Assembly: GCA_910584835.1 (NCBI GenBank)
Contig: CAJUEG010000043.1
Coordinates: 1-22,400 of the forward strand
Reading direction: 5' to 3'
From: an uncultured Oscillospiraceae bacterium
Lineage (GTDB): Bacteria > Bacillota > Clostridia > Oscillospirales > Oscillospiraceae
DNA length: 22,400 nt
A program made the position numbers and the translations under genes. Below the pieces are notes generated by a model, which made no database searches, was not told the origin of the DNA, and saw nothing but the letters and a program-made list of their open reading frames with translations. Position 1 is the first letter of the stretch. Every line of letters starts with the position of its first letter. Positions 1 to 7,193 of this stretch are shown piece by piece.

Positions 1-121
1 CGGCCACGTTGGCCTCGCCGCCGCCGAAGGTGAACTCCAGGTGGTCGGCCTGGACAAAGCGCTCGTAGTTGTAGGGCTGGAGCCGGATCATCAGCTCGCC
101 GAAGGTGACAACTTTAGACAT
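1..121 (-). CDS. kdgK: 2-keto-3-deoxygluconate kinase, PfkB family (5' end only)
   Basis: Only the first 40 codons are in the window; the gene runs off the left edge. The start at 121 follows an AGGAGGAAT ribosome binding site. The protein begins MSKVVTFGELMIRLQP and reaches FTFGGGEANVA, the N-terminal strand and GG-x-AxNVA motif of PfkB sugar kinases. KDG kinases of this group phosphorylate 2-keto-3-deoxygluconate to KDPG in the cytoplasm. The kinase assignment within PfkB is inferred from context: the next gene upstream is a KDPG aldolase, which uses the product of this reaction, and both are on the minus strand. Another PfkB sugar kinase, such as a fructokinase, cannot be excluded from 40 residues. 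Confidence 0.75.
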   Translation of the reverse strand, partial: MSKVVTFGELMIRLQPYNYERFVQADHLEFTFGGGEANVA

Positions 122-434
122 ATTATATTCCTCCTGAAATTTTTTATTGTTTATAGGCTGTTATGCCGCGCTGCTCACGACGGCTCCGCGCTGCTCATCG
201 GGGTTCCCTCAAAGCCGTCCTTTGCTTTGCGGGGAAAGGAGGAGCAGCGAAGCGAGTGAGCTTTCGGCGCAGCCGGAAGCGGGGAATAGGCAGCTTGCGA
301 CGACGTTGTCACGCTCGCTTTGGGCGCGCTGCGGGCCGGCTTCCCTCCGACTCGGCCTGGTCTCCGGGGCCGTTGGCCCCTGCGCTCGGCCTCGCTCCGG
401 TCCATCCAGCCCTGCGCGCCTAAGCTCGCGCTTC
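122..434. repeat. Non-coding spacer with direct repeat and hairpins, possible REP-like element
   Basis: The 313 bases between eda and kdgK hold no convincing gene. They contain an exact 12-base direct repeat, CCGCGCTGCTCA, at 166-177 and 186-197, and a GGGGCC-GTT-GGCCCC hairpin at 366-380. Many short GC-rich inverted words such as GCGAAGCGAG are also present. The composition differs from the neighbouring coding sequence. It resembles the intergenic palindromic elements that are dispersed in many Clostridia genomes, but copy number cannot be judged from one window. Confidence 0.4.
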
Positions 435-1397
435 TTATTTCTGCACCAGGTGAATGGCGAACCCGGACAGCTCCTGCTTGATGTAAATGGCCTTGGTCTT
501 GCCCTTGGCGTCCGTCACGCGGCTCTCCTCGATGAACTCCACCCCCTGGCGGCCCAGGTGGTAGACGGCCCGGTCCACGCTGTTGGTGGCGATGGCAATG
601 TGGCCGTTGGCCCCCCGGCCGGGCTTCTTCATGCACTCCACCGCCTTGCCGGCGAAGATGGAGGAATTGCCCGCCTTGTACTCCAGGCCGAACAGGGCAC
701 ACAGGGTCTTGGCGGTCTGCTCCGCCTCTCCCTCATCGGCGCAGTTGACGCCGATGTGGCCCAGCTGGAAGCCCAGCATGGTCTTTACCGCCTCTTTGCA
801 GATGGCGGTGATCTCATCCCACTTTTCCGCCTTGATCAGGTCGCTCTTGCACATCCAGGTGCCGCCCACCGCCGCGATCTGATCGTAGCCCAGGTAGTCG
901 TTGACGTTCTTGGCGTTGACGCCGCCGGTGCACATCCATTTGGCGGTTTTGAGCGCCGCGCCGATGTTCTTCAGCATGGACACGCCCCCATTGGCCTCGG
1001 CGGGGAAGAACTTGAGCATCTCGCAGCCCTGGTTCATGGCCTGCTGCATCTCGCCGGCGCTGGCGGTGCCGGGCATCATGATGCCGCCCTTGTCCATCAC
1101 GTGCCGGGTGACGTTGGGGTCGTAGCCGGGGGCCACGATGAAGCTGGCGCCGGCGGCCATGGCCCGGTCCGCCTGCTCGCAGGTGAGCACCGTGCCCGCC
1201 CCCACCAGCATCTCGGGCACCTCCCTGACGATGGCGCGGATGGCGTCCTCGGCGGCGGCGGTGCGGAAGGTGACCTCGGCGGCGGGCAGGCCGCCGTCGG
1301 CCAGGGCCCGGGCCAGGGGGACCGCCTGGGCGGCGTCCTCAATGGCGATGACGGGGATAATGCCGATCTCGTAGACCTTCTGAAGCGTGCTGTTCAT
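435..1397 (-). CDS. eda: KDPG/KHG aldolase fused to a C-terminal VOC (glyoxalase-like) domain
   Basis: This 320-residue protein cleaves 2-keto-3-deoxy-6-phosphogluconate to pyruvate and glyceraldehyde-3-phosphate. Residues 1-207 are a complete class I KDPG aldolase: catalytic Glu41 in LPAAEVTFRT, the VGAGTVL strand (65-71), PG at 90-91, and the Schiff-base lysine Lys129 in EMLKFFPAEANGG. Eda proteins are usually 205-215 residues. Here about 110 more follow (about 209-320), beginning LGHIGVNCADE and containing GHIAIAT and FIEESRV, which looks like a vicinal-oxygen-chelate domain. The start at 1397 has GGAGGG upstream, and a strong promoter with an operator-like palindrome lies at 1485-1512. 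It is probably co-transcribed with kdgK across a long spacer. The aldolase call is secure; the role of the extra domain is unknown. Confidence 0.92.
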   Translation of the reverse strand: MNSTLQKVYEIGIIPVIAIEDAAQAVPLARALADGGLPAAEVTFRTAAAEDAIRAIVREVPEMLVGAGTVLTCEQADRAMAAGASFIVAPGYDPNVTRHVMDKGGIMMPGTASAGEMQQAMNQGCEMLKFFPAEANGGVSMLKNIGAALKTAKWMCTGGVNAKNVNDYLGYDQIAAVGGTWMCKSDLIKAEKWDEITAICKEAVKTMLGFQLGHIGVNCADEGEAEQTAKTLCALFGLEYKAGNSSIFAGKAVECMKKPGRGANGHIAIATNSVDRAVYHLGRQGVEFIEESRVTDAKGKTKAIYIKQELSGFAIHLVQK

Positions 1398-1484
1398 ATC
1401 TGCATCCCTCCATAAAATAATGTACTGGGTGGTTCGGGACGGGCTTACGTGGGGTTATCTGCTGACGGAAGCCTTCTGTCTCCT

Positions 1485-1512
1485 ATTATACAGCTTGTAT
1501 ACTAGAATGCAA
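1485..1512 (-). promoter_or_regulatory. Promoter of eda-kdgK
   Basis: On the minus strand TTGCAT (1507-1512) and a perfect TATAAT (1485-1490) are separated by 16 bases, about 90 bases upstream of the eda start. This is a near-consensus sigma-A promoter. The spacer holds a near-perfect 12-base palindrome. Confidence 0.75.
1494..1505. promoter_or_regulatory. Putative GntR-type operator inside the eda promoter
   Basis: CTTGTATACTAG is palindromic at 10 of 12 positions and lies wholly between the -35 and -10 boxes of the eda promoter, a position typical of a repressor site. It shares the pattern CTWGTRYACWAG with the perfect palindrome upstream of dctP. FadR/UxuR-type GntR regulators are known to bind GTATAC-centred palindromes. 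The regulator encoded at 7194-7868 is the obvious candidate (inference). Confidence 0.55.
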
Positions 1513-1579
1513 TTAGAGGAACCACACAAAATTCCCCCCGCTTTTTGTGCAATATCGCTATTGGCCGCGGGAAACGCCC

Positions 1580-2101
1580 TCAGCCCCGGGTTTTTCCGGG
1601 AAGGTGGTCGGTGAGGAAGGCCCAGAGGCGTTCCCCCTCCTCCTCGTCCTGCGGCGGGAGCAGGTAGGCCCGCTGCCTGTCCACATAGACGCACAGGCAC
1701 CGCCTGAGCCGCCACGCTTCCGCCACCTGATCCCACGGGCAGCGCTCCTCCTTCTCCCCCTGGCGGGCGCTCAGGCCGTCCTCCTCCAGCCGGAGCCGGT
1801 AGGCCACCGGGCACCCCGCCGCCTTCAGCGCCTTTTCCCGGCGGCGCACCGACAGGTAGAAGGACAGCACATAGGCCGCCGGGAGGCCCAGCCCCACCAC
1901 CAGCAATACCGTACCAATGAGGACGGCCTGCTCCCTGCTCCCCCGCAGGGCGAAGCACACGGCGGCAAATCCCCCCATGATGAGGGCGAACAGCGCCGGG
2001 CCCTTCCAGCGCTTCTGGCGGCGGAAGGTGTCGAAAAAGGCGAACTCTCGGAACACCTCCGGCGTGATTCTGGCCTCCAGGGTCAGCGGACCTGATTTCA
2101 T
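1580..2101 (-). CDS. YcxB-like two-helix membrane protein, function unknown
   Basis: This is a 173-residue protein. The start at 2101 (MKSGPLTLEARIT) is preferred because GGGAGGAGGAG lies just upstream; the longer frame from 2125 would place that site inside the gene. After a soluble N-terminus come two hydrophobic helices separated by a short turn (GPALFALIMGGFAAVCFAL and AVLIGTVLLVVGLGLPAAYVL). A cytoplasmic tail with WDQVAEAW and a Tyr-Leu-Leu-Pro-Pro motif follows. This is the layout of the YcxB-like family, which has no known function. It sits between the two halves of the uronate locus and has its own spacer on both sides, so a link to uronate use is not evident. Confidence 0.6.
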   Translation of the reverse strand: MKSGPLTLEARITPEVFREFAFFDTFRRQKRWKGPALFALIMGGFAAVCFALRGSREQAVLIGTVLLVVGLGLPAAYVLSFYLSVRRREKALKAAGCPVAYRLRLEEDGLSARQGEKEERCPWDQVAEAWRLRRCLCVYVDRQRAYLLPPQDEEEGERLWAFLTDHLPGKTRG

Positions 2102-2210
2102 AGATAAGCTCCTCCTCCCGGTCAAATGACCCTGCCGGCCCTGCCGGCAGATGCCCTTTTATACATCTTTACCATTTAGCTGTACTTTTTGCAAGATGCC
2201 CTGGTTATTT

Positions 2211-2241
2211 TTGACGTTATGCATAAAAACTGGCCCATATT
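2211..2241 (+). promoter_or_regulatory. Weak candidate promoter of the TRAP/uronate operon
   Basis: TTGACG at 2211-2216 is a good -35 box. The best -10 candidate is the AT-rich CATATT near 2236-2241, with a rather long spacer of 19 bases. The perfect palindrome at 2246-2259 would then overlap the transcription start. The -10 assignment is uncertain. Confidence 0.3.
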
Positions 2242-2245
2242 TTTT

Positions 2246-2259
2246 ACTAGTGCACTAGT
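2246..2259. promoter_or_regulatory. Perfect 14-base palindrome, putative operator upstream of dctP
   Basis: ACTAGTGCACTAGT is fully self-complementary. Its 12-base core CTAGTGCACTAG matches the site in the eda promoter at all but the central and one flanking position pair. It lies about 90 bases before the dctP start and just downstream of the candidate promoter, fitting a repressor operator for the operon that includes gntR. Confidence 0.55.
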
Positions 2260-2346
2260 GGACAAAGCCGTCTCTTTATGGTACAGTGGATATCGGAACG
2301 CAAACCCTTTGAGATGCCACAACGATGTTTAAGGAGGATTTCAAAA

Positions 2347-3399
2347 ATGAAAATGAAGAAGCTCTTGTCTGCCGTACTGGCTCTGCTCATGATTATGAGC
2401 TTGGCCGCCTGCGGCGGCCAGCCCGGCGGCGACGCCAGCAAGGCCCCGGACGGCAATGCCGGCGACGTGGCCAACGACCCCAAGGTCACCCTGGTGTACG
2501 CCGAAGTCAACCCCGAGGACACCATCGTGGGCCAGACCGGCGCTGAGTTCAAGCGCCTGGTGGAGGAGAAATCCGGCGGCTCCATCACCATTGACTTCCG
2601 CCCCAGCGGCGTGCTGGGCTCTGAGAACGACGTGCTGGACGCTATTATCGGCGGCGACGACTCCATCGACATGAGCCGTATTTCCGCCTTCGCCCTGACC
2701 AGCTACGGCGCCAAGAAGTCCATGCTGCTGTCCATCCCCTACACCTTCGAGAACCGCGCCCATTGGTGGGCCTTCGCCAACAGCGACCTGGCCCAGGAGT
2801 TCCTCAACGAGCCCCAGGAGATCGGCCTGCCCCTGCGCGGCGTGTTCTACGGCGAGGAGGGCTTCCGCCACTTCTTCGCCAACAAGCCCATTAACGGCCT
2901 GGAGGACCTGAAGGGCATGAAGATCCGCGTGTCCAACGACCCCGTCATGAACGGCATGGTGGAGGGCCTGGGCGCCTCCCCCACGGTGGTGGCCTTTGGT
3001 GAGCTGTACTCCGCTCTGAACACCGGCGTGTGCGACGCCGCCGAGCAGCCCATCGCCAACTACAAATCCAACGCCTTCCCCGAGGTGGCCAACAACCTGA
3101 TCCTGGACGGCCACACCCTGGGCGCCATTCAGGTCGTCATCACCGACACCGCCTGGGCCAAGCTCACCCCCGCCCAGCAGGCCGTCATCATGGAGGCCGG
3201 CAAGGAGGTCCAGAAGTTCAACGAGAACCTGTCCCAGTCCGCTGAGGACGAGGTCCTCCAGCAGCTGAAGGACGAGGGCTGCAACGTGGTGGACGTCACC
3301 GATAAGAAGCCCTGGCAGGACGCCTGCGCCAAGGTTATCAGCGACAACACCGCCGACCAGGCCGAGCTGTATCAGCAGCTGCTGGACATGAAGCCCTGA
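2347..3399 (+). CDS. dctP: TRAP transporter substrate-binding lipoprotein, DctP family
   Basis: This 350-residue extracellular binding protein delivers an organic acid to the DctQM membrane pair. The start at 2347 is chosen because AAGGAGG lies nine bases upstream and the protein then opens with a lipoprotein signal, MKMKKLL...MSLAAC, with the lipid-anchor Cys at residue 22. The DctP core is plain: IDFRPSGVLGSENDVLDAI, then GLEDLKGMKIRV with the conserved carboxylate-binding arginine near residue 194, then FGELYSALNTGVCDAAEQP. DctQ and DctM genes follow after a hairpin, which probably lets the binding protein be made in excess. Neighbouring uronate enzymes suggest a hexuronate or related sugar acid as ligand (inference). 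Confidence 0.92.
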   Translation: MKMKKLLSAVLALLMIMSLAACGGQPGGDASKAPDGNAGDVANDPKVTLVYAEVNPEDTIVGQTGAEFKRLVEEKSGGSITIDFRPSGVLGSENDVLDAIIGGDDSIDMSRISAFALTSYGAKKSMLLSIPYTFENRAHWWAFANSDLAQEFLNEPQEIGLPLRGVFYGEEGFRHFFANKPINGLEDLKGMKIRVSNDPVMNGMVEGLGASPTVVAFGELYSALNTGVCDAAEQPIANYKSNAFPEVANNLILDGHTLGAIQVVITDTAWAKLTPAQQAVIMEAGKEVQKFNENLSQSAEDEVLQQLKDEGCNVVDVTDKKPWQDACAKVISDNTADQAELYQQLLDMKP

Positions 3400-3427
3400 C
3401 AAAGTTTTAACGCACACCGTCCAATCA

Positions 3428-3462
3428 AAGCGGGGACGCGGGTTTGTCCCGCGTCCCCGCTT
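3428..3462 (+). terminator. Intercistronic hairpin/attenuator after dctP
   Basis: A perfect 15-base-pair stem (AAGCGGGGACGCGGG and its complement) encloses a TTTGT loop and is followed by GTTATATT. It is strong enough to terminate part of the transcription or to protect the dctP mRNA end before dctQ at 3488. Confidence 0.75.
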
Positions 3463-3487
3463 GTTATATTGAGAGGGAGGGAACACC

Positions 3488-4060
3488 ATGCCAAAAATTT
3501 TTACGACCCTGGATAAGATCCGCCCCGCCTACGACATGACCTACAAAATCGTCATGCTGCTGTGCAAGCTGCTGCTGATCGCGGACATCCTCATCACCTC
3601 CTACGCGGTGCTGGGCCGCTACTGCCAGCAGCTGGCCCACGACTACCCGGATATGCTCAGCTGGCTGGCCGTGGTCAAGGACCCGGCCTGGACCGAGCAG
3701 ATCGTGCTCACCTGCATGTCCTACATGGCGGTGCTGTCCGCCGCCCTGGCCATCCGCACCGGCGCCCACATCCGCATGACCGCCTTCGACAGCTACCTGC
3801 CCAAGGCCGTGGTGAAGGTGTCCAACGTCATCGCCGACATCGGCGTGATGGCGCTGGCCGTCATCATGCTGGCGGTGGGCTGGGAATATGCCAGCACCCT
3901 GGGCAGCAAGGGCTTCTATGAGTCCATCCCCTGGCTGTCCCGTTTCTGGATGTACTTCCCCGTGCCCTTGGCCGGCATCGCCATGATCGTATTCGAGCTG
4001 GAGGCGCTCTACGGACACATCAAAGAGTTCTTTGTTGAAGAAAAGGAGGCGGCGGCATAA
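3488..4060 (+). CDS. dctQ: TRAP transporter small permease, DctQ family
   Basis: This is a 190-residue integral membrane protein, the usual size for DctQ. It has four hydrophobic segments: IVMLLCKLLLIADILITSYAVL, TCMSYMAVLSAALAI, VIADIGVMALAVIMLAV and MYFPVPLAGIAMIVFEL. The family feature RTGAHIRMTAFDSYLP follows the second helix. DctQ pairs with DctM to form the sodium-driven membrane component. The start has GAGGGAGGG just upstream. Its stop overlaps the dctM start (TAATG), so the two are translationally coupled. Confidence 0.9.
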   Translation: MPKIFTTLDKIRPAYDMTYKIVMLLCKLLLIADILITSYAVLGRYCQQLAHDYPDMLSWLAVVKDPAWTEQIVLTCMSYMAVLSAALAIRTGAHIRMTAFDSYLPKAVVKVSNVIADIGVMALAVIMLAVGWEYASTLGSKGFYESIPWLSRFWMYFPVPLAGIAMIVFELEALYGHIKEFFVEEKEAAA

Positions 4061-5400
4061 TGGATCCCAACACCCTTGCCATCATCGTCCTGCTGGGCAG
4101 CTTTGCCCTCATGATCTTTATGCGCTTCCCCATCGCCTATGCCGTGGGCCTGTCCTCCGTGTTCTGCCTGCTGACCATGGGCAACAGCCTGAACGCCATC
4201 TGCCGTCTGATGGTGAAGGGCATCTCCTCCTTCCCGCTGATGGCGGTGCCCTTCTTCATCACCATGGGCGTGCTCATGGGCAAGGGCGGCATCTCGGATA
4301 AGCTCATCGCCCTGGCCAACGCCTGCGTGGGCTGGATGCGGGGCGGTCTGGCCATGGTGAACATTGTGGCCTCCTACTTCTTCGGCGGCATCTCCGGCTC
4401 CGCCGCGGCGGACACCGCCTCCATCGGCTCCATCATGATCCCCATGATGGTGGACCAGGGGTACGACGCCGACTTCTCCACCGCCGTCACCATCACCTCC
4501 TCCTGCGAGGGCCTGCTGGTACCCCCCAGCCACAACATGGTCATCTACGCCACCACCGCCGGCGGCATCTCGGTGGGCTCCCTGTTCCTGGCGGGCTACC
4601 TGCCCGGCGCCCTGCTGGCCGCTTCGCTGATGGTGGGCTCCTACATCATCTCCGTCAAGCGCAACTACCCCAAGGGCGAGCCGTTCCACATCATCAACTT
4701 CCTCAAGCAGCTGTGGATTTCCATCTGGGCGCTGCTGGCCATCGTCATCGTGGTGGTCGGCGTGGTGGGCGGCGCGTTCACCGCCACCGAATCCGCCGCC
4801 ATCGCCGTCATCTACTCCCTCATCGTCTCCGTCTTTGTGTACAAGGGCGTGGACTGGAAGGGCGTGTGGAAGGCGCTGGATGAGTGCGTCAACACCCTGG
4901 CCATCGTGATGATCCTCATTGCCACCTCCGCCGTGTTCGGCGACTGCCTCACCAAGCTGCACGTCCCCGACCTGGCGGCCCAGGCCATCGTGGGCATCAC
5001 CGACAACAAGATCATCCTCATTCTGCTGCTCAACGTGATTCTGCTGGTGCTGGGCATGATCATGGACATGGCCCCCATCATCCTCATCGCCACCCCCATC
5101 CTGCTGCCGGTGGCCACCCAGTACTGCGGGCTGGATCCCATCCAGTTCGGCATTATGGTGGTGCTCAACTGCGGCATCGGCCTGCTGACTCCCCCTGTGG
5201 GCGCGGTGCTGTTTATCGGCTCCGCGGTGGCCAAGCGCCCCATGGAAAAGGTGGTCAAGGCTACCTTGCCATTCTATGTGTGCATGATCATCACCCTGCT
5301 GCTGGTGTCCTACTGGCAGGACGTGTCCCTGATCATCCCCAAGATTTTTGACGACTACAAGCCTGTTGTGGCCGGTTTGGCAAATATTTTGCTGAGATAA
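4060..5400 (+). CDS. dctM: TRAP transporter large permease, DctM family
   Basis: This is a 446-residue, highly hydrophobic protein of normal length for DctM, the transport subunit with about 12 membrane segments. Family landmarks are GKGGISDKLIALANACVGWMRGG with GGISGSAAADTASIGSIMIP, the EGLLVPPSHNMVIYA hairpin region and a late MDMAPIILIATPILLPVA followed by LNCGIGLLTPPVGAVLF. The start overlaps the dctQ stop. A GC-rich hairpin follows before the next gene. With DctP and DctQ it forms a secondary transporter driven by an ion gradient rather than ATP. The substrate is inferred from neighbours to be a uronate. Confidence 0.93.
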   Translation: MDPNTLAIIVLLGSFALMIFMRFPIAYAVGLSSVFCLLTMGNSLNAICRLMVKGISSFPLMAVPFFITMGVLMGKGGISDKLIALANACVGWMRGGLAMVNIVASYFFGGISGSAAADTASIGSIMIPMMVDQGYDADFSTAVTITSSCEGLLVPPSHNMVIYATTAGGISVGSLFLAGYLPGALLAASLMVGSYIISVKRNYPKGEPFHIINFLKQLWISIWALLAIVIVVVGVVGGAFTATESAAIAVIYSLIVSVFVYKGVDWKGVWKALDECVNTLAIVMILIATSAVFGDCLTKLHVPDLAAQAIVGITDNKIILILLLNVILLVLGMIMDMAPIILIATPILLPVATQYCGLDPIQFGIMVVLNCGIGLLTPPVGAVLFIGSAVAKRPMEKVVKATLPFYVCMIITLLLVSYWQDVSLIIPKIFDDYKPVVAGLANILLR

Positions 5401-5409
5401 CATCAAGCA

Positions 5410-5448
5410 ACAGGGCGCGCCGCCGTTTTACGGTCCGGCGCGCCCTGT
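5410..5448 (+). terminator. Intercistronic hairpin between dctM and the reductase gene
   Basis: A 13-base-pair stem, ACAGGGCGCGCCG with its complement at 5436-5448, is separated by a short loop that can itself pair (CCG/CGG). No clear T-run follows. It is therefore more likely an mRNA processing or stability hairpin than a full terminator. Confidence 0.5.
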
Positions 5449-5472
5449 CCTGAAAGGCAGGAGGAGCAGACC

Positions 5473-7092
5473 ATGAAACTGTGCTATGCGGGAATCCAAG
5501 ACCGGGCCGCCTGGGAGCGGGCGGGGGTCAGGCTGCCCAATTTCGACTGGAAGGCCATGTGCGCCGAGACGGAACGGGCCCCCGCCTGGGTTCACTTCGG
5601 CGCGGGCAATATCTTCCGGGGCTTCATCGCCAAGCTCCAGCAGGAGCTGCTGGAACTTGGCCTGGCAGACGGCGGCATCGTGGCCGCCGATACCTTTGAT
5701 TACGACATCATTGATAAAATCTACACGCCCTTTGACAACATGACCCTGATGGTGTCCCTTCTGCCCGACGGTTCTATGGACAAGGAGGTCATCACCTCCG
5801 TCGCCCAGGGCCTACGGGCCGGGGCGGCATACCCCGGGGACATGGAGCGGCTGAAGGAGATTTTCCGCAGCCCGTCTCTTCAGATGGTAAGCTACACCAT
5901 CACCGAAAAGGGCTATGCCCTGACCAATCTGGCCGGGGAATTCTTCCCCGTTGTCCAGGCCGATTTTGAGAAGGGCCCGGAGGGCTGTTCCCACGCCATG
6001 TGCATGACCACCGCCCTGCTGTGGGAGCGCTTCCAGGCCGGCGGCCCGCCCATCGCAATGGTGAGCATGGACAACTGCTCCCACAACGGGGAAAAGCTGC
6101 GCTCCAGCGTCATGGCGGTGGTGGAGCACTGGCTGGACCGGGGCCATGTCACCCCTGAGTTCGCCGTGTGGGTGGCCAATGAGAGCAAGGTGTCCTTCCC
6201 CTGGTCCATGATCGACAAGATCACCCCCCGCCCCGCCAAGGTGGTGGAGGATGCCCTGGCCGGGCTGGGCGTGGAGGACATGGCCCCCATCGTCACCAGC
6301 AAAAACACTTTCATTGCCCCCTTCGTCAACGCCGAGCGGCCCCAGTACCTGGTGGTGGAGGACCGCTTCCCCAACGGCCGGCCTCCCCTGGAGCGGGCGG
6401 GCGTCTATATGACCGACCGGGACACGGTGAACAAGACGGAGAAGATGAAGGTGACCACCTGCCTCAACCCCCTCCACACCGCCCTGGCGGTGTACGGGTG
6501 CCTGCTGGGCTACGAGTCCATCGCCGCCGAGATGAAGGACCCTCAGCTCAAGGCCCTGGTGGAAAAGATCGGCTACGACGAGGGCATCCCCGTGGTGGTG
6601 GACCCCAAGATCCTCAGCCCCATGGATTTCATCCACGAGGTCATCGACCAGCGGCTCCCCAACCCCTTTATCCCCGACATGCCCCAGCGCATCGCCACCG
6701 ACACCAGCCAGAAGGTGCCCATCCGCTTCGGCGAGACCATCAAGAGCTACGCCGCCCGGCCTGATTTGGACGTGACCGGGCTGACCTATATCCCCCTGGC
6801 CATCGCGGGATGGCTGCGCTACCTGCTGGCGGTGGACGACCAGGGACGGCCCATGGAGTGCAGCAGCGATCCCATGCTGGAGTCCCTCCAGGCACAGCTC
6901 TCCGCCGTGAAGCTGGGCAGCCCCGGCAGCGCGTCCGATGAGGTTTTGGCTCCCATTCTGTCCAACCCCTCCCTCTTTGCCGAGGACCTGTGCCGGATCG
7001 GGCTGGCCGGCAAGATCGGCGGAATGCTTCGGGAGCTCCTCGCCGGTCCCGGCGCCGTGCGGGCCACGCTGGAGCGTTATATGGGCCGCTAG
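5473..7092 (+). CDS. uxuB: Mannitol dehydrogenase-family oxidoreductase, probable fructuronate reductase
   Basis: This is a 539-residue cytoplasmic NAD(P)-dependent enzyme. The N-terminal Rossmann segment reads WVHFGAGNIFRGFIAKLQ (about residues 38-55), typical of the mannitol dehydrogenase/UxuB/UxaB family. The catalytic region is MKVTTCLNPLHTALAVYG, with Lys326, Asn332 and His335 as the likely catalytic Lys-Asn-His set. UxuB reduces D-fructuronate to D-mannonate on the way to KDG. The family also includes tagaturonate reductase and mannitol dehydrogenase. Uronate context (KdgF, Eda, KdgK, TRAP) favours a uronate reductase, while the exact sugar is uncertain. AGGAGGAG precedes the start. No mannonate dehydratase (UxuA) is in the window. 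Confidence 0.82.
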   Translation: MKLCYAGIQDRAAWERAGVRLPNFDWKAMCAETERAPAWVHFGAGNIFRGFIAKLQQELLELGLADGGIVAADTFDYDIIDKIYTPFDNMTLMVSLLPDGSMDKEVITSVAQGLRAGAAYPGDMERLKEIFRSPSLQMVSYTITEKGYALTNLAGEFFPVVQADFEKGPEGCSHAMCMTTALLWERFQAGGPPIAMVSMDNCSHNGEKLRSSVMAVVEHWLDRGHVTPEFAVWVANESKVSFPWSMIDKITPRPAKVVEDALAGLGVEDMAPIVTSKNTFIAPFVNAERPQYLVVEDRFPNGRPPLERAGVYMTDRDTVNKTEKMKVTTCLNPLHTALAVYGCLLGYESIAAEMKDPQLKALVEKIGYDEGIPVVVDPKILSPMDFIHEVIDQRLPNPFIPDMPQRIATDTSQKVPIRFGETIKSYAARPDLDVTGLTYIPLAIAGWLRYLLAVDDQGRPMECSSDPMLESLQAQLSAVKLGSPGSASDEVLAPILSNPSLFAEDLCRIGLAGKIGGMLRELLAGPGAVRATLERYMGR

Positions 7093-7115
7093 GACGGTCC
7101 GCCCTGCCATAGAAT

Positions 7116-7136
7116 TTGTATCCTCCGGTATACAAG
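7116..7136. promoter_or_regulatory. Putative autoregulatory site upstream of gntR
   Basis: TTGTAT (7116-7121) and ATACAA (7130-7135) form an inverted repeat with an eight-base spacer. The right part, CCGGTATACAAG, shares GTATACAAG with the gene-oriented eda operator. It lies about 60 bases before the gntR start. The match to the consensus is weaker than at the other two sites. Confidence 0.35.
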
Positions 7137-7193
7137 TCTCGGCGTTTGGGTAAATATCCTGGCATACTGGAGAATACAGTGGAGGCGAACCCA

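Noticed and set aside
1525..1549. CACAAAA/TTTTGTG inverted repeat as terminator of the YcxB-like gene
   Set aside because: Seven AT-rich base pairs with a C-rich loop and no following T-run; too weak to call.
2132..2150. CTGCCGGC hairpin before an AT-rich stretch, possible plus-strand terminator
   Set aside because: No plus-strand gene lies upstream, and the stem is only eight base pairs; probably chance in GC-rich DNA.
2217..2226. TTATGCATAA palindrome upstream of dctP as an operator
   Set aside because: Only ten AT-rich bases and unlike the shared CTWGTRYACWAG site; likely chance.
4009..5406. A 465-codon minus-strand frame opposite dctM
   Set aside because: Extremely rich in His, Asp, Gly and Gln as the complement of hydrophobic codons; dctM is certain.
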